The position numbers and the translations under genes are program-made. From Amoebidium appalachense (lineage: Eukaryota; Ichthyosporea): DNA of 64,000 nucleotides. Positions 1 through 11,073 of the stretch are shown here, piece after piece. The stretch lies in NCBI GenBank assembly GCA_963693365.1, contig CAVNZM010000001.1, forward strand, positions 1,178,001 to 1,242,000, in the 5' to 3' direction. Each line of letters starts with the position of its first letter. Position 1 is the first letter of the stretch. The notes under the pieces are model-generated. The model was not told where the DNA came from, did not search any database, and was given only the letters and a program-made list of their open reading frames with translations.

Positions 1-24
1 CCAAAATACTTATACAATTTAACA
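1..24 (+). repeat. Copia family A LTR, extreme 3' end
   Basis: The first 24 bases match the last bases of the 935-bp family A LTR ending at 8105 and end in the same AACA terminus. The rest of this LTR lies off the left edge. No PBS or leader follows; sequence of an unrelated LTR starts directly at 25, so this is a junction between two elements rather than an intact copia 5' end. Confidence 0.7.
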
Positions 25-189
25 ATAACAAAGCCGTCCCAGTACGGGGATCACATCAGTGAAGTCTGAGACAGACTGAGTCGGCCCATAGTAAAAGCAA
101 CCTGGCCGCGTGTGCCTTTCTACCCGTTCTCTGTCTTTATTTTGATTCAGTTGTACTCTGCCTTATCCTAACTAGTCCAACTGTTTACA
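25..189 (+). repeat. 5'-truncated LTR of non-coding LTR element X
   Basis: These 165 bases are the same as the last 165 bases of the complete LTR at 2789-3268 (they match 3104-3268) and end in TGTTTACA. The first 315 bases of this LTR copy are missing, replaced by a copia LTR end. It is the left LTR of the element spanning 25-3268. Confidence 0.9.
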
Positions 190-2788
190 TTGGCGACCGC
201 GCAGTTCAAGAATCTCGCATCCTTCGAATCTCACATCTTTCAATCAGTTCAAGAATCTCACATCTTTCAATCAGCTCAAGAATCTCCCATGGCCGATCAC
301 AACCCTTTTTCCCCCGATGATAGGCACATCTTTCCTTGTCCGGCTTAGAATATATACACCTACAAGTTTGAAGTGGCCAGCCCACCTACACGGAAAGAAT
401 TGAAAGCATGTAAAACTTCTTTTGCTACGACACATCAAAAATGTGAAGAAAAAACGAATACACAACGAAACAACGAATACACGAACAAACGAATAAAGAA
501 TTGCTAACGAAGCAATGAACCAACGAAAAACGAACCATCACGAATACGCAATGAAATAAAGAATTAACGACAAGCGAATGCATAGAGGAAATACGAATGA
601 ATGCAACACAAAACAAAACAAAGTAACGAAGTTATCAAACGACAAAAAACGAAAAACGAAAGCAAAATGAAATGGAAATACGAAAATGAAAGAACGAATG
701 CACAACACTGCTTGGGTTGCAATGCACACAGCCCCCTCTATGTTACGAAGAAAAGAAAACCGTTGCCCTTGCGTGCATTGCGCTATTGCACACTGTCATC
801 GTGTCCATGCCACCGCATGCCACCGCATGCACCTCCACACTCGCAAGCCAGATGCACGGCCACTTTCAGCACGAATGCATTTAAAGAAGAAGATAGTCGC
901 TGTTCCTATAGCATTGAGGACATAAGGTGCTGTGAAAGTAGTTTTGCATGCATGCTTCGAATTTCTCGCTGTTTTCGAATACAGCATGCCCCATAGTTTA
1001 GCGCACAGGATGCACAACATGCGCATGAATGTATGCTGGCATGCCTAAACACATTACGAACATATGCCTCATGTATGGCGGCCCTTCCTGGTGCCACGCC
1101 CTAACGAATTTGCACTCTTGGTGCACAAAAGGCATGTAATAAAGTCGATGCAGAACTTTTGTTCATGCATGTGAAAAACAAAGAAGGTGTTGGGTACGAA
1201 TTTTAAGGTGAATGCCCGTCTGTGGCAATACTGTGTAACATACCAATTACACTGTCAAGCCTTGCACTAGCTGCCGGCACACCCCCACCAGAACAAAAGA
1301 ATGTGGTATGGGCACCGTTCCCTCACAACCCCAGGCATACAGTGTCAGTATTTTGGCTGGAAGCCTTTCAGTTTCGAATTACGAATACCCTCCTTCACTA
1401 CTGAAGAAAGTGACGTGGAAGACGAATACGAATACGAATGCAAGGTGTTGTTGACTAACACATCGGACCATCATGTGTACCTAGGCCCTGGTACGGAGGT
1501 GACCATGTTATTCCCTTGCAATATGATGACACTGGAACAATTTAGCACGTGCATACCCCACCAATGGGCACATGCGGGAGACAACCCCACAAGCTGCCTT
1601 ATTGGGCACCTCTGCTAAAACGAATATTCTTCTCACGAAGGAACAGAAGAATGCCACGAACACGAACCACACACCCCCCAGGCAGCTACTTACGTCTGAT
1701 GTATGAAAGTAGTAGGTGTGTGAATGGGGTAACTCCATGAACACCAACACGAAAGAAAGCACAGCACAAAGCAGTTCCACGAACACGAATGGTTTTGGTT
1801 TTCCACACAACAAACAGAACCAACAGTAGGGCCACCTACAAAAGAAGCAGAGGATGGGGCACCATCCAGACCTGCACTGGAGGATATGAAGATACGAAGC
1901 GCGCTCACGAAGTTGCTTACAAAAGAAAGGGCGACTCTGACGACTTTTCTTTTTAGGCCAAGCCTCCAGAAGAATGTATTATGCCTGGAATCCCCCTGCT
2001 CAACGAAAAATGGCTGGCAAATGGGATACGAAAACTGCTCACGAATGGAAGCATGTGTTTTCTGAAGAAGGTTTGCTTTGCCTACCCTCTTCTTATGAAT
2101 TATGAACCGGGTTTTTACTGGTTCGAATTCTGACGGGCTGATATATTTCTTTATGTCGCCCAACGAAGAACACTTGGGGCATTTTTATTCATGTTTTTCC
2201 CAGCTCCGATGATGCAGGGTTAAAGCTGAAAGGAAAGAAGTGCTATTTGTTCATGAAAGAAGTGGCTTTTCTGGCCATGGCGACTCGCCTTACAGTCTTA
2301 AGGTAGAACCGGGATAAGGAGCAGCGGCTAAGCCTTGAAGCTATCCACCACTACCTGAGCTACGAAGTGACCTAAGGCTTGAGTTACATTCATTATCGAA
2401 TGCTTGGTATGATCATTCATCCACACAACCAAATTACTCGCAATTGAAAACGAATCTGCGGGAGTATCCTAAAAAGGAAAAATTCCCAAAAAGGAAAATA
2501 TTACTTCTACAGAAAAAGCCAAGCACAGAGACGAAGCGAACAATTCGCACGAACACTCTGCAACAATCTTCGCCACGAAAATGAACGCACAGAAGAATGC
2601 TGCATGAATTTACGTTTTGGCAAACGAAGAAGTGCTCATAGACGTGCACAACTCTATTCAACCATCCTTGCTCTGTTCTGCCCAGCAGCTCGGCGCACAA
2701 GAATTCTCGCTGAAGGTTGTTTATCGCCTCTCAGCCTGGTGGTTTGCTTGCCTAACGACACCACCAGGCTCCCGACAAGGGGGGGGAG
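190..2788 (+). mobile_element. Internal region of non-autonomous LTR element X
   Basis: Just after the left LTR lies TTGGCGACCGCGCAGTTC, a plausible tRNA primer-binding site of the TTGGCGACCG kind seen in many metazoan gypsy elements. A purine tract (2777-2788) precedes the right LTR. The 2.6 kb between holds no recognisable gag, protease, RT or integrase. The longest forward frame (about 1301-1618) has an acidic stretch but no domain I know. The pentamer ACGAA occurs about 43 times on this strand, with almost no TTCGT. I read this as a large non-autonomous LTR element mobilised by a relative elsewhere. Confidence 0.7.
2777..2788 (+). promoter_or_regulatory. Polypurine tract of element X
   Basis: AAGGGGGGGGAG immediately precedes the TGTAAACA start of the right LTR. 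This is the position and composition of a plus-strand priming site. Confidence 0.8.
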
Positions 2789-3268
2789 TGTAAACAACTG
2801 TACACATGAACTGTACATGTTTACTAAAGAATGTGATCTACTAGCACACAATTCGTTCTTTGTCATGAATATCACATAAATATTATGTCCACACCAATAG
2901 GAATCAATCTTACCTAAGAAATGAACCATGTATGATTCTACCGCTGCATACCACATAAACGAAGTGAACCAATAAGATGTTTGCATAAATAGGACGAAGG
3001 TCTGACTGGCTTGGACCGCACCAGAATCACGAATGGCATGTTGCCACCCGCGCTGGCCGCGGATGAAGCAATCCTGGGCCTTGATCCGAAACCTGGGGGC
3101 TATATAACAAAGCCGTCCCAGTACGGGGATCACATCAGTGAAGTCTGAGACAGACTGAGTCGGCCCATAGTAAAAGCAACCTGGCCGCGTGTGCCTTTCT
3201 ACCCGTTCTCTGTCTTTATTTTGATTCAGTTGTACTCTGCCTTATCCTAACTAGTCCAACTGTTTACA
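2789..3268 (+). repeat. Complete right LTR of element X (480 bp)
   Basis: It starts TGTAAACA and ends TGTTTACA, an 8-bp terminal inverted repeat, directly after a polypurine tract. TATATAA at about 3101-3107 is a candidate TATA box. It abuts copia gag-pol sequence at 3269 with no copia leader, so element X sits inside, or is fused to, the copia element that follows. Confidence 0.9.
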
Positions 3269-3270
3269 GT

Positions 3271-6200
3271 TCTGATTCCCCGGCTCGTTCTAACACCCCG
3301 CCCGTGAAAGGATGCTCCTACTGCCACGAGCCTGATCACACGATCATCGATTGCCCTGAGCCGAAATGCCGTATGTCCAGACACAACCGTTCCCGTCAAG
3401 GCAGTGAGAAATCTGTCTCCTTTGCTTTCTCGGCATACAATGCTAGCTCCGTCCCCGTGTCCTCCGACCCTGCCTGGGATTCCGGGTGCAACATGACTGT
3501 CTGCCCCACCCGTGAGTTCTTCCATGACCTCACTCCCCTTCCGACACCGACTCCCGTTGCTGCCTTCAATGGCACCCCCGTCTTGGCCACTCACACCGGC
3601 CATATCGTCATCAACACCACCACCGACCATGGCACTGCCACCCTTACCATTGAAGCCTACCACACCCCGTCTGGCCAAGCCTTCCTCATTTCAACATCCC
3701 AAGCTGCTGCCGAATACATCAAGGGTGATTTGAACGATGCCTCCACTCCGTCATTCCTCTTCGACCGACTCACCGGCCGTCATCTCGTCAACCTCCGTCT
3801 ACACAACGGTCTGTATTACTTCAAGGACTACACCATTCAACCACCCACTCGTCCTGTGGCTCTGGCTGCCACTACCAGTGTTAACCCATCCATCTGGCAC
3901 CATCGTCTGGGGCACCGTGCTATGACCAGCATCAAGGACATGGTGAAACACGACCTTGTTATTGGTCTCCCCTCCTCTGTCCTCGACTGTGATGTTCCTG
4001 ATTGTCATGGCTGCATTATGGGTAAAACCACCGTGACCAAGGCTCCGTTCAAGGGTGACCGTCCTCACTCCAACATCCCCGGTCATGAATGGCATTGGGA
4101 TTTTTTTGAGCCTACCACAACATCGTACGGAGGTTCCAAGGTTGCTCTCGTCACTGTCTGCCGTGCCTCTGGACTCGTCAAGATCTACCCGATGGCCGAT
4201 CGTACCACCACCCTGGACATTCTCACAGCTCCGAGCACCAACCTCGTTGCCACCCATGCCCCCTCCAAAGTTGGTGTCTACCACTTCGACTCCGGCTCTG
4301 AGTTCACCTCCAAGGCTACCCGTGCGTTTTGCCTCTCCCAGGGCATCAAGGCCAGCTATGCTCCGGTGGACTGCCCTCAACTGAACGGCTATGTTGAACG
4401 TCGTATGAGGTTCCTCCAAGAGATTGTCCGTTGCCTCCTCCATCACGTCCAAGATCAGTCTCTGTCCCCCAAACTGTGGGCTGAGGCTCTCCAACATGCC
4501 GCCTACATCATCAACGTCACCCCGTCCACGACTGCCAATGGTCGTACACCATTCGAAATTTTTTACGGTGTCAAGCCCGACATCTCCGAGCTCAAAGTGT
4601 TCGGTTGCCCTGCCTACACTCACGTACCAGCCTCTAAACGGAACAAGCTGGCCCCCACCGTCAAACTCGGCATGTATATCGGCTATGATCTTCAATCACA
4701 CTGCCACCGGATCTTCAATCCCACCACCCATCGTGTCGGCCTCTTCCGTGATGTGATTTTCGACGAATCAGCTTATCTCCCGTCCGACATTCCATCAACA
4801 CTTCCGACCCCCGACACCACTGCTACCTCGACCACCCCATCCACCACAGTTGACACTGAAGATGATGTTTGTCTGGTGTACTCTGGCCCCCCTCCTGCCA
4901 TCGTCGTTCCCCCGACACCCCCCCCCCCACCGGCCCCCCTGCCCCCGTGCCCGTCCAGCCTGCCGACCCTCATCCTGCCCCTGGCAACGTCACACCCATC
5001 CGACCCGGCTCCCCCGACAACTTCCACTCGGCCCCGTCCAGCCCGGAGGTTGCCCCCCCTGCACTTCCGAACTTCCAAGTTCCCCCCCCACCGTCTCCAC
5101 CTCCCCCGGTCCCTGCACCCCGTCGTTCTGCCCGTCTACAGGGCAAGGTTGGACTTCAAGCCACCACCACCCTCCCCGTCCCCCCCCGGTCCCCCCATCA
5201 ACATCGACCAACTACCCAAACTTGTCCGTCAACTGTGTTCCGGACCCAATGGTGACCAGGTCAAGTCAGCCCTGACTGCTGAATATCAAGCCTTCGTCGA
5301 CAAAGACATCTTTGAACTTGTTGACCCTCCCCCTGGTGCTAACATCGTCGGCTTCAAGTGGATTGTCTCCGAGAAAACTCTCAACTCGGCTGGTGACACC
5401 AAGATCAAGGCACGTGGTGTTGCTCAAGGCTTCAGTCAGCAATACGGTGTTGACTATGAGTTGATTGAGAGCCCTGTCATCCGTCCGGCTGCTCTTCGTG
5501 CCATCCTAGCTCTGGCCGTTGTTGAAGGTCATGACATCCATCAACTCGACGTGTCTACGGCCTTTCTCAACAGCCCACTCACCGAGACCATCTACATGAA
5601 ACAACCCCCGGGATTCATCACCATGGCCACACTTGGCAAGGTCTGGAGACTCAAGAAAGCCCTGTACGGCCTCAAGCAAGCCTCCAAGGCTTGGTACGAC
5701 TTCCTCGACGGCATTCTTCTTGCCCATGGCCTGACCCGTACTAAGACCGACCCGTGCATCTACCTCCGGTTCTTCCCCAACAACGATGTGGTTCGGGCTG
5801 GTAACTACGTCGACGACTCCACCATCACCAACACCTGGGGTTCTACTGCTGCCAGTGACCTGGCTGCCCACATCAGCAAGATGGCCAGCTGTCGTATGAG
5901 TCCATTTGACCGTATGCTCGGTGTTGATTTTAATCACTCTGATCCCCATCACCTCCACATGCACCAGAGGTCTTACATCATGGATATCATCCACGACTTC
6001 AACCTCACCGATGCCAAGTCCAAGTCTACCCCCATCCCTGCAGGCACCACCGTCTCCCTGGCTGACTGCCCCCCCCAACCGTTCACCGTGCCCTACCGTG
6101 AGTTACTCGGCCGTCTCCTCTGGGTGGCACGGTGCACACGTCCCGACATTGCCTATGCCATCGGCTTCCTTGGTCGGTTCAGCACCAACCCCGGCAAGAC

Positions 6201-6768
6201 TCACTGGGACCTTCTCCGTCGTGTGGCCCGGTACCTGCTCGGCACCATTGACCTTGGCATTGACTACAAGTACTCGGCCACCCAGTCCCCCATACTCGAA
6301 TGCTACACGGATGCTGACTTTGCTGGTTGTGCCGACAGCAAGAAGTCTACCACCGGCTACATTATCGAGTTTGCTGGTATGCCCATCATCTGGTACTCCA
6401 AGCTCCAGCCCATCACGGCCACCAGCACCACTGAAGCTGAGCTGATTGCTCTCAATGCTGGCACCCAAGAAGTTGCTTGGGTCCGTGACCTCTTCAAGGA
6501 ACTCGGCTGTCCCATGCTTGCTCCGACTCCGGTGTACTGTGACAACCAGTCGACCATTGCCATCGTCAACTCCACCGGCATCAAGCACCGTACCAAACAC
6601 ATTGCCGTCCGGTATCACAACACCAAGGACTACATTGCCAGTGGGGATGTGGTTGTCCACTACGTTGAGTCAGCCCACAACTTAGCTGACATCCTCACCA
6701 AACCCCTCCCCGGCCCGAGTCATGTCCACCATCGTGCTCGACTTTGTTTACCGGATATTGTGGATTGA
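3271..6768 (+). CDS. Ty1/copia Gag-Pol polyprotein, 5'-truncated (family A)
   Basis: Open for about 1165 codons. Order of domains: CCHC zinc knuckle (CSYCHEPDHTIIDC), aspartic protease (DSG), GAG-pre-integrase HHCC zinc finger (HHRLGH...CHGC), integrase core (D...DSGSEF...NGYVERR), a proline-rich spacer with poly-C DNA, RT (YVDD near codon 846; LKKALYGLKQ), and RNase H (DADFAG, STTEAE, DNQST). Integrase before RT is the copia order. The N-terminal gag is missing: the frame begins at the LTR end of element X, and the matching gag lies inverted at 8106-9158. No internal stop or frameshift is visible, so the pol is young, but without gag and leader this copy is not a complete element. Confidence 0.93.
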   Translation, partial: SDSPARSNTPPVKGCSYCHEPDHTIIDCPEPKCRMSRHNRSRQGSEKSVSFAFSAYNASSVPVSSDPAWDSGCNMTVCPTREFFHDLTPLPTPTPVAAFNGTPVLATHTGHIVINTTTDHGTATLTIEAYHTPSGQAFLISTSQAAAEYIKGDLNDASTPSFLFDRLTGRHLVNLRLHNGLYYFKDYTIQPPTRPVALAATTSVNPSIWHHRLGHRAMTSIKDMVKHDLVIGLPSSVLDCDVPDCHGCIMGKTTVTKAPFKGDRPHSNIPGHEWHWDFFEPTTTSYGGSKVALVTVCRASGLVKIYPMADRTTTLDILTAPSTNLVATHAPSKVGVYHFDSGSEFTSKATRAFCLSQGIKASYAPVDCPQLNGYVERRMRFLQEIVRCLLHHVQDQSLSPKLWAEALQHAAYIINVTPSTTANGRTPFEIFYGVKPDISELKVFGCPAYTHVPASKRNKLAPTVKLGMYIGYDLQSHCHRIFNPTTHRVGLFRDVIFDESAYLPSDIPSTLPTPDTTATSTTPSTTVDTEDDVCLVYSGPPPAIVVPPTPPPPPAPLPPCPSSLPTLILPLATSHPSDPAPPTTSTRPRPARRLPPLHFRTSKFPPHRLHLPRSLHPVVLPVYRARLDFKPPPPSPSPPGPPINIDQLPKLVRQLCSGPNGDQVKSALTAEYQAFVDKDIFELVDPPPGANIVGFKWIVSEKTLNSAGDTKIKARGVAQGFSQQYGVDYELIESPVIRPAALRAILALAVVEGHDIHQLDVSTAFLNSPLTETIYMKQPPGFITMATLGKVWRLKKALYGLKQASKAWYDFLDGILLAHGLTRTKTDPCIYLRFFPNNDVVRAGNYVDDSTITNTWGSTAASDLAAHISKMASCRMSPFDRMLGVDFNHSDPHHLHMHQRSYIMDIIHDFNLTDAKSKSTPIPAGTTVSLADCPPQPFTVPYRELLGRLLWVARCTRPDIAYAIGFLGRFSTNPGKTHWDLLRRVARYLLGTIDLGIDYKYSATQSPILECYTDADFAGCADSKKSTTGYIIEFAGMPIIWYSKLQPITATSTTEAELIALNAGTQEVAWVRDLFKELGCPMLAPTPVYCDNQSTIAIVNSTGIKHRTKHIAVRYHNTKDYIASGDVVVHYVESAHNLADILTKPLPGPSHVHHRARLCLPDIVD

Positions 6769-7170
6769 CCCGACCTACTTCAAGAGTAATTTTCTCATGT
6801 TTACTACTTACTTTATCATCATCATTATTTCATATGTATTGCCTTTGTGGGTATGCCCACTTAGGGTTTATATATAAGGTTTGACCTGTACCATCACTCT
6901 CCTCTATCTTTCACTGGTTTAAAACCCAGTTAAACAAACCCCGACTATACACGTTATATATATTTGTTGTTTTTGCCCCGGTTCCTCCCCCCCCCCCCCC
7001 CCTTCCCCCCCCCTTCCCCCCCCCCCCTCCCCCCCCCTTCCCCCCCCCCCCCCCCCCCCCGGGAAAAGTCCAAACTTTAATTTTTTTTTTCCGTTTCTGT
7101 TCTCAAGTGGGGAGATTTCACTAGTTCAGTGGGGATATGATAACACAAACTTCAAAGTCTTAAGTGGGGA
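6769..7170 (+). other. Copia A 3' untranslated region with PPT
   Basis: Non-coding, with a long poly-C tract (about 6988-7060). AAGTGGGGA (7162-7170) directly precedes the LTR and is the polypurine tract. Two similar AGTGGGGA copies lie just upstream (about 7096 and 7122). The same triple arrangement occurs in family C and in the inverted copy at 48531-48600. Confidence 0.8.
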
Positions 7171-8105
7171 TGTTATAATACGTGGTATTTACATATTGTA
7201 AGATCTTCTCAGTTCGTGTTATGTTTTCATTCATTCACTTAGTGAAAGAGATGTGCTCCTTGTACGTAAATTATGAGATCGATCTCCAGTGTATTTGAGT
7301 ACTTGTAATCGTGTTGTGTCGGCTATATTCGTGTGTTTAGATATCGATTACAGCAACTGATTATAGGTACACGAGTCTACCCAGTAAGGGAGAAACGTGT
7401 ACATGTTATGTGTACATGAATATCTTCGGTTATAACTGTGTTTTGCTGTTCGTGTTTTCTGTCCTGCTTTCTTTTCTTTTTCCTCTTTCTTCTTCTTTCT
7501 TTTCTCTTTCTTTCTTCTCTTGTTTCCTTTCACATAATTATATTTCTCTCTCACTAATATACGTTGAGTAGATTTATATTACTCGTTATGTTTTGATTGG
7601 TAGAAAAAACACTTAGGCTACACTTTAGCTTGTCAGGTATGATTCATAGCTTAGTCAAACACTTTTGTTTTGTGTGTTGCCGTACTATATCCAATCAGTG
7701 GACTTAGTCAGAAAATGTCTGAGTCTTTGTAGCCGATGATAGGTTAGAAACATCACCTCTTTCCTCGTTACTCTTCACCTCTTTTCTTTCTTATAGCTGT
7801 GACCTATGGTGTGCGTTCCTGTGCCTCCGGATCTATCCGGGAAATAATCAGTTAATTGTGATTGGTTATTTTAGACATAGATCTGATTTCCGACTGGTCG
7901 GAAATCATGTATGGATTTAACTTAAGGGAATTTCAGGTATTTATTAGCGATCAAAATAAATTGAGTTCAGTCGTGTCTAAACATTGATGTCTGTTGTGTA
8001 CACTTCTCCGATCGCTCCGTGTTTTGTTGTTGTGTGTGTCTGTGGTGTTTTCACACTGCACCACTGTGTCTCTGCTTACATCCCAAATACTTATACAATT
8101 AAACA
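7171..8105 (+). repeat. Copia family A 3' LTR (935 bp)
   Basis: Begins TGTTATAATACG after the polypurine tract and ends CAATTAAACA. A copy of identical length lies reversed at 47596-48530 and looks nearly identical. An AATAAA signal lies near 7955, in R/U5. At 8106 the sequence switches to inverted gag of the same family. Confidence 0.92.
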
Positions 8106-9158
8106 GGGAACGGTTGTGTCTGGACATACGGCATTTCGGCTCGGGGCAATCGATGATCTTGTGATCAGGCTCGTGGCAGTAGGAGCATGCAGTCACGGAC
8201 GGGTTGTTAGAACGAGCCGAGGAATCAGAACGACGGGAACCCGAGAAACGGGAACGACTGGGGGAACGAGACGTGGACCGAAAGGCAGGCCGGTGGGGGG
8301 AACGGGATCGGGTGTGCTGACGGGAGAGACGAGTTCGGAGGTCCGTGCCATGGGTACGGTCAAGTCGGTTGCGTAAGTCACGGCGAGGAAGATCACGGGG
8401 GGGAGCACTGGCATTTAATGCCATGCTGGACTTGGAGGCACGGTGGGCACGGTTGCTCCGGAGTTGCATCTTGAGGTCTTGACGTAGCTCGATGCCCTTG
8501 ACGTGGTTGTGGAGGGACTCGAAGTCGGGGAATAGCTTATCACCGAAGTGATAGTCTTCGATAAGACGGTTGAACTCAGGGGTGAGGTCGTCTCTGGTGG
8601 TGAGTTCATTGAAGAACTTCTCAGCTAGACGAGTGAAGTGAATGGACTCATCTTGGAGGGACTGGAGCTGCTGGTTCACGATGGTCTGCAGACGACTCAG
8701 GTAGGTGGTGAATGATTCACCCGTCCGGGCTGAGGGGCACAGGCATCCCACTGACGGTGAAGGATGTGGATCTGATCGGGTTTGCCTTGAAGGTAGTGTG
8801 GACGGAATTTCCACATGGCCCGTTCAGGGTCCATGCCAATACGGTACTGGGCAACGGTGGTGAGCACGGAAGGGTCGATGTTCTGAATCATATGGAGCAG
8901 GAGGCAGTTGCGGGCCTCCTTGAGTTCCGCGGTAGTGCCGTAGCCGTAGAAGGGGGGTTCACCGTCAACCGCGACGGTGGTAGGGGGGACGTAGTTGTCA
9001 GCAAGCACAACATCCACGAGTCGGACACCTTTAGTGCCGGTCATCATGCCAAGAAAAATGATTTCCCACTGGAAATAGGTGGTTTTGCTATCGGGACCAG
9101 TCTTCCCTTCACCTTTCCACATGGTTATTTTGTTTACACCAGTTTTGTTTGGATCCAT
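8106..9158 (-). pseudogene. Copia family A gag, frameshifted and truncated
   Basis: Reads on the minus strand from an ATG at 9158. The N-terminal half (to about 8720) and C-terminal half (from about 8760) are in different frames, so one indel breaks it near 8720-8760. The C-terminal half is rich in Arg/Ser and ends with the same CCHC zinc knuckle as the pol at 3271 (CSYCHEPDHKIIDC), then runs into antisense LTR at 8105. Gag would form the cytoplasmic virus-like particle. The break point in this gag lies just after the knuckle. Confidence 0.85.
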
Positions 9159-9207
9159 GATTGAAAAACGATCGCTAGTTCTAGATGTGTGTAGGGAGCG
9201 TGCAAAA

Positions 9208-9220
9208 GGGCTGCATAACC
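9208..9220 (-). promoter_or_regulatory. Copia A primer-binding region
   Basis: On the minus strand GGTTATGCAGCCC follows the LTR end directly. It resembles the half-tRNA-iMet primer site of Drosophila copia (GGTTATGGGCCCAG) with substitutions. Family C has GGTTTACGGCCCC at the same place, and both continue with TTTGCACGCT. Confidence 0.6.
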
Positions 9221-9607
9221 TGTTAAATTATATAAGTACTTGGGATAAAAGCAGAGACACAGTGGTGCAGTGTGAAAACACCACAGACACACACAACAAC
9301 AAAACACGGAACGATCGGAGCAGTGTACACAACAGACATCAATGTTTAGACACGACTGAACTCAATTTATTCTGATCTTCGAATAAATACCTGAAATTCC
9401 TCTAAGTCTAATCCATACATGATTTCCGACCAGTCGGAAATCAGATCTATCTCTAATAGAAACCAATCACTAAGAACCAATTGCTTTCAGAGAGATCCGG
9501 TACGCGGAGACGCACACGATAGGACACAGACACTAGTTAAGGTCAACTCGTGTCATCATCAAGGAAATTCTAACCTATGACATACTGCAAAGACTCAGAC
9601 ATATCAC
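9221..9607 (-). repeat. Copia family A-like LTR, partial and diverged
   Basis: Matches the 3' part of LTR A in reverse orientation with many substitutions, from TGTTAAATTATATAAG at its 3' end. The match fades near 9607, where family C pol coding begins. The U3 side is missing. Confidence 0.75.
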
Positions 9608-10559
9608 ACTTAACGTCATGATCATCTGCACGGCCAACTCTTCCCACACCAAGGATCTAGTAGACCACATCATGAAGTCAGCTCTCTGCAAGGTTGACCT
9701 TCCCGACATCTTCCTTGGCACCCAGCTCATCCACACCCCCAGTCGCCTCAAGCTGCTTCAACAATCCTACATCAACGACATCGTCAGAGACTTCAACCTC
9801 AACGATGCTCACCCCAAGGCTACTCCCATTCCCGTCGGCACCGTCATCACCATCAACGAGAACGACTCACCACCCATCAAGGTTCCCTACCGTGAACTAC
9901 TCGGCCGTCTTTTGTGGGTTGCTCGTTGTTCCCGGCCCGACATCTCCTTTGCCATCGGCTACCTCGGTAGATTCAGTGCCAACCCCACCAAACTTGCATG
10001 GGAATGTCTACTCCGTGTAGTTCGGTACCTCATCGGCACTTCCAACCTCGGCCTTCACTACGACAAGTCTGCATCCGACGACAACATCCCCTTGCTGGAG
10101 TGTTATTCTGATGCTGACTTTGCCAACTGCCCCAACACCCGTCGTTCAACCACCGGATACGTCATCTTCTTCAAGGGCATACCCATCACATGGTATTCGA
10201 AGCTGCAGTCCATCACGGCAACATCCACCACCGAGGCTGAGCTTCTAGCCATCAATGCTGCTGTTCAAAACGTCATCTGGCACCGTGATCTCCTCCGTGA
10301 ACTCGGCTACCCGATGACCGACCCCACCCCCGTCTACTGTGACAACCAGTCCACCATTGCCCTCCTGCACACCAACAGCATCAAGCACCGGACCAAACAC
10401 ATTGCAGTCCGGTACCACAACACGAAGGACTACATCAAGAGTGGGGATGTGGTCGTCACCTACGTGTCCAGCAAAGACAACGTGGCTGACATCTTCACCA
10501 AGCCCCTGCCCGGGCCCTCCCACGAGCAGCACCGTGATTCACTCAGTCTTCATGACTGA
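9608..10559 (+). pseudogene. Copia family C pol, C-terminal fragment
   Basis: About 314 codons covering the end of RT (LGTQLI; PYRELLGRLLWVARCSRPD) and a complete-looking RNase H (SDADFAN, STTEAELLA, YCDNQSTIA, KHRTKHIAV), ending in a natural stop. Everything upstream of the late RT is missing because LTR A-like sequence abuts at about 9607. It is clearly a different family from the pol at 3271: similar motifs, different flanks and LTR. Confidence 0.9.
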
Positions 10560-11073
10560 GTGTGCCCCCCCCCCCCCTCCCCCCCCCCCCGTTTCATCTA
10601 CAGTGGTCTTCAAGTAGGTTGGGGCACTGGCCAGTGGTCTACACATCACCGTGTAGAGACACCTCCCAACGAAAGTCTACTGCTGTCTTCATCGATCTTC
10701 AGTGTGTGCATCTTCAGTGGGGATTTCTTCTCCACCATCCGTCGTTTATTTATATACCATCATATATATAATGTATAAATCATTAGCCACCAACACGTCA
10801 AACATACACTAGTTGTTTTCTTCTATATATATTTATATATCGTCATTGGCTACCGTCATGTTCCGAGTCTTCAGAGGCAACCGTCGTTGTGTGCTTCTTC
10901 CGTTTTGGTTTTCTTCCCCGGCTTGCACCTTCAAGTCTTCTCCATTGTCTTCTCGAGTGGGGAAACTTGACTGTGACTTCACGGCACCTACTTCTACATG
11001 TGTGAGAGTCTTAACATCAACAGTCACATCAACAAACTTCACGAGAACCCAACTTCCAACCCTTGAGTGGGGA
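10560..11073 (+). other. Copia C 3' untranslated region with PPT
   Basis: Non-coding. It starts with a poly-C tract and contains AGTGGGGA-type motifs near 10706 and 10955 before the true polypurine tract GAGTGGGGA (11065-11073) at the LTR border. A reversed copy with an extra hairpin-rich insert of about 170 bp is at 31019-31767. Confidence 0.75.

Noticed and set aside
4773-5275. Antisense and shifted frames inside copia pol
   Set aside because: Shadows of the poly-C, proline-rich spacer; the main frame carries all domains.
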